From contig CAKUAI010000018.1 in the NCBI GenBank assembly GCA_934636245.1, positions 1 to 64,000 of the forward strand: a stretch of 64,000 nt of DNA, written 5' to 3'. The notes below the pieces were generated by a model, which saw nothing but the letters and a program-made list of their open reading frames with translations, had not been told where the DNA came from and did not search any database. Source of the stretch: an uncultured Coriobacteriales bacterium (lineage in GTDB: Bacteria > Actinomycetota > Coriobacteriia > Coriobacteriales > UMGS124). Positions 25,455-34,022 of the stretch are shown here, piece by piece. How positions within the stretch are numbered: position 1 is the stretch's first letter; every line of letters starts with the position of its first letter. The position numbers and the translations under genes were made by a program.

Positions 25455-26582
25455 CTACTTCGTCACCATGACGGAGACTTCTTCCTTGATGGTATTGTAG
25501 TTCTCGTCCCAGGCGCTGATTTCGGCGACGTACTCGCCCTCGCCCTCGTCGTAGAAGTACACGTAGAGCTCGTTGGTGGCACCGGCGCGCATGTTCGCGG
25601 CGTTCTCAATCGAGTCGTCGAAGTACCAGCCAGCAGCCGACGTGCTGCCGCTGCCCTGGGCAACGCCGCGCGGGCCGTACAGCGTGAGGTTGAGGCTCCA
25701 GAACGGGGAGGCCGACTCGGACTTCAGGTTCTTCAGCGTGACGGGCACGCCGATGGCCTCCTTGCCGTTGACGGAGTCGTCGTAGCTCTCAACGGTCGCA
25801 TGCACGAAGGTTGCGGGGTCGGTGCTTGCGGTAATCTCCCAGCCGGGCACCTCGAAGGTCACGCTGGCACCGTCAGCCGGGGCGGCAGGCTCGGGCTTTG
25901 CGGGCTCGGTAGTGGGCTCAGCGGCAGGCTCGGTCGTATCCGGGGCGGAGGGGTCGGAGCCGACCATGCCCGGGCCGTCGAGCACGAACACCTCTTCCTC
26001 CTCGCCTGCGAGCATCAGGCTGCGACCCGTCTGCTCGAGCGCCCAAATCTCATCCTCTGCAACGTCGGCTCCCCAAATGGCGGTCACGACGGCGCTCTTC
26101 TCGGGAGTGCACAGGGCCAGTATGTACCCGCCGACCTCACGCTGCATGCCGTCAGTGCCCGTGAAGTCCACGTATATCGCCTGGGCGCCGTCGAGCTCGT
26201 AGCGGCGAACGGTGCCAACCTCGATGTCCTCCTCATCGGAGCCGAAGAAGGCCTCGGGGTTGGCCGCAAGCTCGTCGAGCTCGGCAGACTCATCTGCATC
26301 GGACACCTGAACCTGGACGAAGCTCTGGAAGTCCTCGGTCATGTAGGCGACCGACATGCTGTCGGGGTCCTCCATGGTCTGCCAGGCCTCGCTGACCTGG
26401 AAGGTCACGCCATAGGCGCTCGCGGTCTTGAGGGAAAGGACCGAAGACGCGACCTCGGTGGCGCCGGCGGGCTCGGCCGGGGCGGCGGTGGTCGTCTCGG
26501 CAAGGGCGACCTGCCCAAAGCCAAGGGTGAAGAGCAGGGTACCGGCGAGGACGACGCTGCCGATTCGTTTGCTAGTACGCAT
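25455..26582 (-). CDS. Secreted protein with Pro/Glu/Thr linker, unknown function
   Basis: A 375-residue protein with an ordinary Sec signal peptide (MRTSKRIG then LAGTLLFTLGFGQVALAE). A first globular domain at ~50-205 resembles small secreted stress or PsbP-like folds (GVTFQVSEAW at its start). A linker rich in Pro, Glu, Ala and Thr follows at ~215-250, then a beta-sandwich C-terminal domain (~255-375, ESYDDSVNGKEAIGVPVTLK) like DUF4352/DUF5067 telokin-type domains. No lipobox or sortase signal is seen. The start at 26582 has GGAGG nearby; longer upstream frames look non-coding. It probably sits outside the membrane. I do not know its function. Confidence 0.8.
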   Translation of the reverse strand: MRTSKRIGSVVLAGTLLFTLGFGQVALAETTTAAPAEPAGATEVASSVLSLKTASAYGVTFQVSEAWQTMEDPDSMSVAYMTEDFQSFVQVQVSDADESAELDELAANPEAFFGSDEEDIEVGTVRRYELDGAQAIYVDFTGTDGMQREVGGYILALCTPEKSAVVTAIWGADVAEDEIWALEQTGRSLMLAGEEEEVFVLDGPGMVGSDPSAPDTTEPAAEPTTEPAKPEPAAPADGASVTFEVPGWEITASTDPATFVHATVESYDDSVNGKEAIGVPVTLKNLKSESASPFWSLNLTLYGPRGVAQGSGSTSAAGWYFDDSIENAANMRAGATNELYVYFYDEGEGEYVAEISAWDENYNTIKEEVSVMVTK

Positions 26583-26856
26583 GGTGGCCTCCTTGTTTGC
26601 TGGGGCGCTTTGACGCAGCTGCCGCGCGGTGCCCCGCAGCGGCTCACGTCCCGACCTCGTCGCGGGCGCCTTGCTTCCACGTTCATAGTACGGCACGCCC
26701 CCTTGCGCAAACAGCACCCTGTGTCCCATAAAACCCGCGCCCACTCGACCGCGCGGCTTCACTTCGAGTAGGATTGTCCCGACACATGCGACAGCTCGGC
26801 GCAGCAGCGCCACAAAGCGGGCAGGCACACATGCCCAAGGAGTCCGGAGGGGGCCG

Positions 26857-28890
26857 ATGACCGTACAAGAGCGAGGGCTGCGTCAAGACATCCTTGGCAC
26901 GCGCGCAGACCACGCGGGGGCCATCGGCATGGCGTTCGCGCTGGTGGTCATAGCCGGCATTGCGCTCATCCAGGCGTTTTCGGCTGCCGCGCCGGCAGAC
27001 CCTGGGATTCCCTCAGTACACAGCTGGTATCGGGCGGGGCTCTCGGTTGCCGTGGGAGCAACGCTGGCGGCATGGGCGCCCTGGGTACGCCGGCGCTGCT
27101 CGGACGCCGCCATCGCACGCAACCTGTGCATAGCCGCTGGGCTCCTCGCTGCCTGGATTTTGCTCGTACTGGTGAAATACGACACAAACAGCCCCGAGGC
27201 CGCGAGCTTCATGTGGTATTGCTACTACATCCCCATGCTGAGCGTGCCCTCGCTGGGACTCTTCAGCATCGTTCGCGCCGCGGCGCTCGACGCCACGCCC
27301 GCCTCTCGCATACTCCGCCGCTGCGTGGTTGTCATCGATGCGGTCCTCATCCTGACCGTACTCACCAACGGCCTGCATTTCCAGGTGTTCCAGCTCGACC
27401 TTGCCGATCCAAAGTGGTCGAGCAACTACGCGTACGGCCCGGGGTATTGGGCCGTCATGGTGTGGACCGCGGGCAAGGTCATTGCCTTCTTCTCCGTCGC
27501 CTACCTGGCTGGCAGTCGCCGCCTGCGCAGGCTGCTTCCCCTTGTGGGGGCCGTTTTGGGCGTGGGGTCCATCTACTGCGTGCTCTACATCCTCGAGGTC
27601 GAGGCCGTGCGCGCCACCAACCTCGCGCTTGTGTACTCCATCGTGGCCCTCGTCGCGTTCGAGACATGCCTGGCCACGGGCCTTTTTCCCTCATATCGCG
27701 ACTACAGCGAGGCGTTCCGACGCCTGCCGCTCGACCTCAAGGTGCTCGGCCACGACGGGCGGGTGGCCTTTGCAACCGACGCGGCGCTGCCCCTGCCCCC
27801 CTCGGTGCAACAAGAGGTGGTGCGCTTCGCGCAACACACGCAGACCCAACAGACGATGTTTCGCGTCAACGACTGCCCCCATCGTGTGTTCGCGGCCTAT
27901 AGGCTGTCGGGCGGCGTGGCACTGTTCTCAGCCGACGTCAGCGACGCCGACGCGCGCAACCGGCAGCTGGAGTTGCGCAAAAGCGAGCTTGCCTCCTACA
28001 ACGAGCTGCTCGAACGCAACCTCACGGTGCAGCGGCGCCTCCATGCCCAGCAGGCCGAGGGGGCCTTGGCCGACGAGGTCGAGCGCAGCCTGGCAAACGC
28101 CCTCGTCCACATGGGCGGGCTTCTCGACATGTTGAGGGAATGCGGCGACGCGGGCGGCTCGGCCAACCCGCTCTCACCCGAGGGTCTGCGCCGCACGTCG
28201 CTGCTGGCACAGCTGCGGGTGCTCCTCGCCTATTGCAAGCGCAAGGGAGCCCTCGTCCTGGGCGAGCAAGAAGGCCGCCCCCTGACCACCGAGGCGCTCG
28301 GCCTCATGGCGGCCGAGCTCGGCGCCGACCTGCGGGCGGCAGGCGTGCCGTGCCTGTGCATGACGAACCTCGAACGTCCCGTGAGCGCACCTGTGGCAAG
28401 CGCCCTCTTTGACTGCCTGCACGAATGCGCCATGGCTTGCGCCGCACGCTCGGAGGCCTCGGCGCTCTTTGTGATAGGCGAAGCCGCCTCGGGCGCGGTG
28501 GCTTCGGGGGCGGCGGCTTCGGGGGCGGCCGGCGCGAGCGCTGTCGGCGCGGGCACGGCCTCCTCGGGGGCGGTCTCCTCGGGGGCGGCGGCCTCGGGGG
28601 CGGCCTTCTCGGGCGCGACGGCTTCGGGCGCTGTCAGCGCGGGCGCAGCCTCCTCGGGCGCGGTCTCCTCGGGCGCGGCAGCCTCGGGGGCGGTCTCCTC
28701 GGACGCGGCCATCGAGGTGCGCGTGTCACTTGAGATGAGCGAGGAAGGACGCGCGCGCAGCCAGGCATTCGACCCAGATGCGCTCGCCCGCTCCCTGCGG
28801 GAGGCCGCGCCGTGCGTGCTGGGCGCCGAGGTGACCAGCGAGGACGATTCCCTCAACGCGATCATCCTCCTTGAGAGGAGGCTGCCGTGA
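26857..28890 (+). CDS. Membrane sensor, degenerate histidine-kinase-like, with SGA pentapeptide repeats
   Basis: A 677-residue protein. About seven or eight membrane helices lie at ~20-280, in the manner of 7TM histidine kinases. A linker with one coiled stretch (RNRQLELRKSELASYNELLERNL) leads to a DHp-like helix containing ALVHMGGLLDM. The ATP-binding domain seems to be interrupted at ~541-618 by about 15 Ser-Gly-Ala-rich pentapeptides, and no clear N-box or G-box is visible. It may therefore not bind ATP and may work as a sensor for the second kinase, with which it overlaps by one base. Start at 26857 with GGAGG upstream. Confidence 0.82.
   Translation: MTVQERGLRQDILGTRADHAGAIGMAFALVVIAGIALIQAFSAAAPADPGIPSVHSWYRAGLSVAVGATLAAWAPWVRRRCSDAAIARNLCIAAGLLAAWILLVLVKYDTNSPEAASFMWYCYYIPMLSVPSLGLFSIVRAAALDATPASRILRRCVVVIDAVLILTVLTNGLHFQVFQLDLADPKWSSNYAYGPGYWAVMVWTAGKVIAFFSVAYLAGSRRLRRLLPLVGAVLGVGSIYCVLYILEVEAVRATNLALVYSIVALVAFETCLATGLFPSYRDYSEAFRRLPLDLKVLGHDGRVAFATDAALPLPPSVQQEVVRFAQHTQTQQTMFRVNDCPHRVFAAYRLSGGVALFSADVSDADARNRQLELRKSELASYNELLERNLTVQRRLHAQQAEGALADEVERSLANALVHMGGLLDMLRECGDAGGSANPLSPEGLRRTSLLAQLRVLLAYCKRKGALVLGEQEGRPLTTEALGLMAAELGADLRAAGVPCLCMTNLERPVSAPVASALFDCLHECAMACAARSEASALFVIGEAASGAVASGAAASGAAGASAVGAGTASSGAVSSGAAASGAAFSGATASGAVSAGAASSGAVSSGAAASGAVSSDAAIEVRVSLEMSEEGRARSQAFDPDALARSLREAAPCVLGAEVTSEDDSLNAIILLERRLP
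28480..28712 (+). repeat. In-gene 15 bp repeat coding for SGAAA-type pentapeptides
   Basis: Imperfect 15-base units of the form TCGGGGGCGGCGGCC recur about 15 times in frame. Such runs can expand or shrink by slippage in 15-base steps without breaking the frame. Confidence 0.85.
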
Positions 28891-30455
28891 TGCCCTTCGA
28901 CGTGCTGATGCACCCCGCCGCCGCCCTCGCGCTCGAGGCCGTCTTTTTCCTCATCGCCATGGCGCAGACCGTGCATGCGTCGCGCCTCATATGCTGGCGC
29001 GCCACTCCGCGCGTGGCGGTCGTCTACGAGTGCGGCCTCATCGGCCACGCGTTCCTGGGGTTCTGCGCGGCCCGCAGCGTCATGCAGGGCTTCCCCCCAG
29101 GGCTTGAGCAGCCGATGAGGGCGCTTGCCTGGGTGACGTATTTCGGCGTGCTCGCCTTTGGCATCTACCTGTTCGTTCGCATACCGCGACACCGCGTGCG
29201 GTTCATCGTCGAGGCGGTGTGCGCCTGCTGCATGCTTCCGTTCGCCCTGGACGCCCTCGGCGTGTGGTGGGGGTGGGCCGTGACGCTCGACGCGGCCGTG
29301 TTTGCAAGCCATGCCGCCTGCGCCCTTGCCAACGACCGGCTCCTGCGCACGGCCACGCCGGCGCGCGACACCATGGCGCAAGCGGTGCACACGCTGCCCG
29401 TGGGCGTGCTGTGCACGGGGGCCGACGGGCGCGTCCTCTTCACCAACGACACCATGAGGTCGTGCCTGGCGGCGCTGGGGCTGCCCTGCGACCTGGCCGA
29501 TTTGAGCGGAATCGAACGCAACCTGGAGGAGCGCGTGCAGCGAGGCGAAGGCGGCGATGCCGTGCTCGCCGAGGGACTTCGCCTGCAGGCGGGGCCGGAC
29601 AAGACCTGCCTGTTCCAGTTTGGCACGATCCGGCTGCACGGGCAGCCCTGCCGCTGGATCGTCGCCCTCGACGTCACTGAGCAGGCGCTTGCCTCCGACC
29701 AGCTCGAACAGGCCGCCGACGCTCTTGAGCAGGCGGGCATCGAGCTGCGCGCCTCACTCGCCGACGTCCACGAAGTCGCGCGCAACGAGGCCTTCACCGT
29801 CATGCGCTCCAAGGTGCACGACGTGATTGGGCAGCGCCTCTCAATCCTTCACCGCTATCTGGAAGACGGAGCCGACAACCAAGCGTTCGAGCAGGTAGCA
29901 CAGCTCATCGAGGGCATCTCGGAGGAACTGCACGCGGCGAAGGGACCCGATGCCGCCACCGAGCTTGCGGCTGTGGTGGAGGCGTTCTCGCTCGTGGGCG
30001 TCGAGGTCCACACCCAAGGCGAGCTGCCCGACGACACGGCTGTGGCCGGCCTCTTCACCCAGGTGATCCGCGAGTGCGCCACCAACGCGGTGCGCCATGC
30101 GCGCGCCCACCATGTGTGGGTAGCTTTCGGCTCGCACGACGACATCGTGCAAACAGACCAGGTAACACGCAATGCGGCCGACCAAAACCCTGTTGCCTCA
30201 GAGCGATGCGTCTGGTATATCCTTGCTGTGTCAAATGACGGCGCACCGTGCACGAAAGACATCGTGCCGGGCGGCGGCCTCACGGGCATGCGAGCTGCGT
30301 GCGAGGCGCTAGGCGCGACGTTCGAGGTCGAGGCGGGCCCGCCGTTCATGGTTCGCGTAAGCGCGCCCGTCGAAGCTGGCAATGGCGACGGCAGCACGGC
30401 GGACGACATGGCAGACGACAGCCCCTGCGGGGCAAACGATACGCACGAGATTTGA
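28890..30455 (+). CDS. Sensor histidine kinase, NarL-system type
   Basis: A 521-residue membrane kinase. About five helices lie in residues 1-155. A PAS-like region follows (VGVLCTGADGRVLFTND) at ~170-265. The dimerisation helix holds VHDVIGQRLSILHRYLE, where the His should be phosphorylated, in the HisKA_3 style. The ATP-binding domain shows N-box ECATNAVRHARAHH, G1 VSNDG and G2 GGGLTGM. The C-terminal tail is acidic and variable. I chose ATG 28890; GTG 28887 is equally supported by the GAGGAGG site. It should phosphorylate the regulator encoded 11 bases downstream. Confidence 0.92.
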   Translation: MPFDVLMHPAAALALEAVFFLIAMAQTVHASRLICWRATPRVAVVYECGLIGHAFLGFCAARSVMQGFPPGLEQPMRALAWVTYFGVLAFGIYLFVRIPRHRVRFIVEAVCACCMLPFALDALGVWWGWAVTLDAAVFASHAACALANDRLLRTATPARDTMAQAVHTLPVGVLCTGADGRVLFTNDTMRSCLAALGLPCDLADLSGIERNLEERVQRGEGGDAVLAEGLRLQAGPDKTCLFQFGTIRLHGQPCRWIVALDVTEQALASDQLEQAADALEQAGIELRASLADVHEVARNEAFTVMRSKVHDVIGQRLSILHRYLEDGADNQAFEQVAQLIEGISEELHAAKGPDAATELAAVVEAFSLVGVEVHTQGELPDDTAVAGLFTQVIRECATNAVRHARAHHVWVAFGSHDDIVQTDQVTRNAADQNPVASERCVWYILAVSNDGAPCTKDIVPGGGLTGMRAACEALGATFEVEAGPPFMVRVSAPVEAGNGDGSTADDMADDSPCGANDTHEI

Positions 30456-30466
30456 GAGGTACCGCA

Positions 30467-31084
30467 ATGAGGGTGGTTATCGTCGAAGACCAAGCGATGC
30501 TGCGCGACTCCCTTGCGCTTGCCATCGACGCCCAAGACGACATGCAGGTAGTGGGCAAGACGCCCGACGCCGACCAGGCGCTCGACCTGGTGCGTCGCCA
30601 GAGCGCCGACCTCGTCCTCATGGACGTGTGCACGCAGGGCGGCCGCAGCGGCATCACGGCCACGCGCGCCATCAAAGAAGCCCTGCCCGGCGTGCGCGTT
30701 GTGGTGATGACGGGCCTGCCCGAGGTGACCTTCGCCGAGCAGGCGCGCACCGCAGGCGCAGACAGCTTCGTCTACAAGAACATCGGCACGGCAGAGCTGC
30801 TGGGCGTCATGCGCGCAACCTGCGAGGGCTATGCGACCTTCCCGCGCACAACAGGCGCGACTCCCACCGGCATCGACTCCCTCAACGAGACCGAGATGGA
30901 CATCCTGCGCCTCGTGTGCGAGGCCAAGAGCCGCAAGGAGATAGCCGCCGAGCTGTGTCTGTCGGAAGGCACCGTGAAGCGCCACGTCTCCGAGATTCTG
31001 GCCAAGACCGGTTACGACTCCATCCTGCGCCTGGCCGTAAACGCCGTGGCCGACGGCAGCATCGTCCCGAACCTCAAGCACTAG
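30467..31084 (+). CDS. NarL/FixJ-family response regulator
   Basis: A 205-residue DNA-binding regulator. The receiver domain has the acidic pocket VVIVEDQAM (Asp8), phosphoacceptor Asp in LVLMDVCT (~54), and Lys in DSFVYKN (~104). The C-terminal LuxR-type helix-turn-helix is SLNETEMDILRLVCEAKSRK followed by LSEGTVKRHVSEIL. The start has GAGAGG upstream. It is the output of the two-kinase module in front of it. Target genes are not evident. Confidence 0.95.
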   Translation: MRVVIVEDQAMLRDSLALAIDAQDDMQVVGKTPDADQALDLVRRQSADLVLMDVCTQGGRSGITATRAIKEALPGVRVVVMTGLPEVTFAEQARTAGADSFVYKNIGTAELLGVMRATCEGYATFPRTTGATPTGIDSLNETEMDILRLVCEAKSRKEIAAELCLSEGTVKRHVSEILAKTGYDSILRLAVNAVADGSIVPNLKH

Positions 31085-31378
31085 CAGCAGGAGAAACCCC
31101 ACAGACGCAAGACGGGCCTCGGCGCGATGCCCGAAGGTGCGGGACACTGATGTGGGACAGACGCAGGGCCACGCAAACAAGCCTGCAGGTTCGAAGGCTT
31201 CCGACCCATTACAGGGCCCGCCCTTATTCATCTCTTGACGAAGAGACGTACGTTCGGGCAGCCCTCTGGGCAACCCGACCGCTCGTGCGCGGCCCCTGTG
31301 CCCATCTGGAGACACACGCCACAGACAAGAACGCCTCTTCCGCCCGCACAATTGCAGGCATTGCCCTACCAACACAGA

Positions 31379-31427
31379 AGCCCGCACAGGGAGGACTGGT
31401 TGGTCGCTTCCCGTGCGGGCTTTGTTG
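31379..31427. terminator. Bidirectional terminator between response regulator and DUF4428 gene
   Basis: The stem AGCCCGCACAGGGA/TCCCGTGCGGGCT is followed on the plus strand by TTGTTGTG. The two neighbouring genes converge on it. On the minus-strand side, family C copy 3 lies between the stop codon and this hairpin. Confidence 0.8.
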
Positions 31428-31473
31428 TGCGGGCGGCGGCACAAACAGTTTGTCTGCCGCCGCCCACGATACT

Positions 31474-31556
31474 TCTAGACGTTGAGCAAGCGAGTCATGC
31501 GGCGCTTCACCATTGCAGCGCCGCAGGCAGATAACGCGTTCGATGAGACCGTTACG
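31474..31556 (+). repeat. Interspersed repeat family C, copy 3
   Basis: The best copy of family C. GCGGCGCT and AGCGCCGC form a perfect 8 bp stem around the loop TCACCATTGC, so the transcript could fold. Its end overlaps the last bases of the DUF4428 gene. Confidence 0.85.
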
Positions 31557-32697
31557 GTCTCTCGTGGCCGCAGGAGGGGCAGAACCTCTCCGTGCAACGC
31601 GTCCCGCATGCCGGGCAGAACCACGCGGCACCCTCGGCCGCGCCAGGCACGGGCCCGGGCATCTGAACCTGGGGCGGTACCGCACTGCGGCCACCAGACC
31701 TAGGTGCGGATGCTGCGGCCGTCGCCTGGGGGTCCGGAGCGGCATAGCCACCAGCCACGGGCGCGCGACCTGCGCCTTGGGGCGACACGGGGATGCCTGC
31801 CGGGTAGCCCGCGTTCACGCCAGGGGTACCTACCGGATACCCCGTGTTTGCGCCGGGAGCAGCATGACCCACGCCCTGAGGCGGCACGGGAACACCCGCG
31901 CCATACCCAGGCGCGTATGCTCCACCCTGAGGCGGCATCGGCGGGCGAGACCCGGGAACACCAGGCGCAACCCGCGCGGCCGTGGCCATCCGCATTGCGG
32001 CATTTGCGGCTGCCTCGTTGCGGCGCTCGACATCGAGGTCGGCCAGGCGCATGCCAAACACGCCGTTTGCGTCGAGCCCCTCATGGGCGTCTTCCCAAAT
32101 GCGGGCGAGTGCATCGCGAATGCCGTCGGCCTCGCGCACGGCGGCGCGATAGGCGTCGCAGGCGCGACTCTCAAGGCGCGCGTCGTTGGTCTTGAAGGCG
32201 ATCTCGTCGAAGTAAGGGCTGTTGACGTTTACAACGACCCACACGTCGTACTCAATCTCGTAGCGCGGTGGATCGTAGCGCGCCGTGGTGCCGTCGGGCT
32301 TCTTCTCGCGCAGCTCGGTCTTGAACTCGCGAACCTCCGCCGCACAGCCTGTGACCTGGTCGAATGCAATCACATCAGGATTCACGTCGCGCCAGCGAGA
32401 GGAGGCCGTGACGATGATGGCCCCCGCGTTGTCGTCGATGAGCACCTTGGTGCGGGCGCCCAGCTTACGGGTGGGGTTGAACGCGGCCACGCGGCCCTCG
32501 TTCTCCGCACGATAAAGGAGCTGCTCGCGAATCTGCTCCACCGTGCTCTGCCGGCGCTCGTCAAAAAGCGGGGAGAGCTTAGCGGCGCACTCCTTGCACA
32601 GGTTGCCATCGGCGAGCTTGCGGTTCCCCATGAGGCCAATCTCGCCGCCGCATATGTCACAGCACTTTTTTTCAAACAGCTTGTCGAGGAAGCCCAT
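31552..32697 (-). CDS. DUF4428 zinc-ribbon protein with Gly/Pro-rich tail
   Basis: A 381-residue cytosolic protein. The N-terminal DUF4428 domain has two zinc-binding pairs: CCDICGGEIGLMGNRKLADG then LCKECAAKLSP. A central domain at ~60-225 is PH-like (KVLIDDNAGAIIVTASSRW then EIEYDVWVVV), followed by a Gly/Pro/Ala-rich disordered stretch at ~245-355 with repeated YPAG/YPVG units. A zinc ribbon closes it: CPACGTRCTERFCPSCG. No membrane segment. DUF4428 proteins are widespread, and their function is unknown. Start at 32697 with GAAGGGA upstream. Confidence 0.88.
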   Translation of the reverse strand: MGFLDKLFEKKCCDICGGEIGLMGNRKLADGNLCKECAAKLSPLFDERRQSTVEQIREQLLYRAENEGRVAAFNPTRKLGARTKVLIDDNAGAIIVTASSRWRDVNPDVIAFDQVTGCAAEVREFKTELREKKPDGTTARYDPPRYEIEYDVWVVVNVNSPYFDEIAFKTNDARLESRACDAYRAAVREADGIRDALARIWEDAHEGLDANGVFGMRLADLDVERRNEAAANAAMRMATAARVAPGVPGSRPPMPPQGGAYAPGYGAGVPVPPQGVGHAAPGANTGYPVGTPGVNAGYPAGIPVSPQGAGRAPVAGGYAAPDPQATAAASAPRSGGRSAVPPQVQMPGPVPGAAEGAAWFCPACGTRCTERFCPSCGHERP

Positions 32698-32869
32698 GGT
32701 CAGATCCCTTCACCTCGCAGTCGGATTCCCTGTTGTCACCCATGTTCTCACGCGCCCACCCGCGCACCTAGCACCCTGCGGCCCGAAGCGCCCCGTCGCA
32801 CCGCGCCACATGTCCCATTGCAGCACACCGCACACTGCCCGCGCCCCTCTTTGCATGCCGCCTTGACGC

Positions 32870-33020
32870 GAAAAACGGCAAAAGTCTGCGTTATAAATTC
32901 GAAAGGTACCGCAGGCTCAATTTCACTCAAATCGAGCACTGTATCTACCTGGGATGATGTAAATGGGTAAGTCCCGCATACTGGACCAAGAAAGTTATAA
33001 CGCAGACTTTTGGGACTTTT
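32870..33020. repeat. Interspersed repeat family A, copy 2
   Basis: The best-preserved family A copy. CAAAAGTCTGCGTTATAA (left) and TTATAACGCAGACTTTTG (right) are perfect complements. The centre has ATCTACCTGGGATGATGT. It lies between the DUF4428 gene and the HTH gene. Confidence 0.85.
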
Positions 33021-33087
33021 AAAGCGAAGGAGGCACCAAGGAAGGTCGACCTGCCTCTCTTGGTACCGCGCGGCCCGCCAAAAACGA

Positions 33088-33128
33088 CGGCGGCCGCGCC
33101 CCGGATGTCCTCCGAGACGCGGCCGCCG
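33088..33128. terminator. GC-rich hairpin, possible terminator
   Basis: CGGCGGCCGCG pairs with CGCGGCCGCCG. It lies downstream of the HTH gene, whose stop is at 33301. A short T-rich stretch follows on both sides. Confidence 0.55.
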
Positions 33129-33149
33129 CTTCTTAACGCCATCGCAATC

Positions 33150-33300
33150 AATCATGCCGGGCTATTTACCCTCGCCCCAAGGAGAAACAAGGCGGCGCAG
33201 GTGACTGGAAGTCGCAATCAATGCTGCTAGGCTACGCATCCTCACCGCCGGTGGTGGGCAGCGCTCATCATCGGCGGGGAGGCTGTCGTATGCCGCCCGA
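33150..33300. repeat. Duplicated 3' end of the HTH gene
   Basis: The phrase CTATTTACCCTCGCC occurs at the gene's own stop (33301) and again near 33164. A related GCAATCAATGCTGC... unit occurs near 33216 and 33147. This looks like partial tandem duplication of the gene's 3' end. Confidence 0.45.
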
Positions 33301-33843
33301 CTATTTACCCTCGCCGGCCGAGGGGTAGTAGAAGTACACCGTATAGCCGCGCAGGCGCAAGATGTCGGCAGCGCGGCGCGAGATGGCGTTGCCCCAGGCG
33401 TGCTGGCTGCGCTTGCGGTGCGGGAACTGCTCGTAATGGTCCTGGTTCTTGTAGTAGGGAATCTCCACGATCCAGGGGTCGCGACCTGCGGCGCGGCGCT
33501 CGGCGGCATGGGCGGCAGCTTGGGCAATCGTGCCTTCCACGAGCTCGGCCACACGGCGCTCATGATCGACGACGAGCTCCTGGAGCTGGTCCCACACATA
33601 GTCCGGCGGCTCCTCCCAGCCAATCTGCTCCCAGCGCTTGATGGTGCGCACGGTCACGTCGAGCATGTTGGCAAGGTCGATCTGGTTGATGCCGATGGCC
33701 TCGCGCACCGCCTTGAGGTCGGCTTTCTCCCCGCCAATCGCGATGATGTGGAACGGGTTGACCTTGGAGGGGTCGGGGCCGTCGAGCAGGGCGGGGGCCT
33801 CGGCTGCCTCGGGGGCGCCGGCGTTCTCGGTGGCATCTGCCAT
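33301..33843 (-). CDS. Small helix-turn-helix protein
   Basis: A 180-residue protein with an acidic N-terminus and an XRE-like helix-turn-helix at ~45-75 (VREAIGINQIDLANMLDVTV, then RTIKRWEQ). A helical segment and a C-terminal domain with IVEIPYYKNQDHYEQFPHRK follow. It probably binds DNA. The C-terminal part is not recognised. The start at 33843 has AAGGAGT seven bases upstream; the ATG nine bases earlier is too close to it. Its 3' end seems partly duplicated downstream. Confidence 0.8.
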   Translation of the reverse strand: MADATENAGAPEAAEAPALLDGPDPSKVNPFHIIAIGGEKADLKAVREAIGINQIDLANMLDVTVRTIKRWEQIGWEEPPDYVWDQLQELVVDHERRVAELVEGTIAQAAAHAAERRAAGRDPWIVEIPYYKNQDHYEQFPHRKRSQHAWGNAISRRAADILRLRGYTVYFYYPSAGEGK

Positions 33844-34022
33844 GACATTCACTCCTTACACGTCGCTAGCGTCTTAAAACCGCACGTCATGGTACAACAT
33901 TTGCCGCGGGCAGACAGCAGGGACGGGCGCAAAAACGCCGCCTGCATGCATGCCATGCGAAGCCGTGTCGCTATCGGTGTACCATTGACCCGAGACACCC
34001 GCCACTCCACGGAGGACCCGCC

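Noticed and set aside
29855..31444. Minus-strand open frame opposite kinase and response regulator
   Set aside because: Antisense to two genes with unmistakable two-component motifs.
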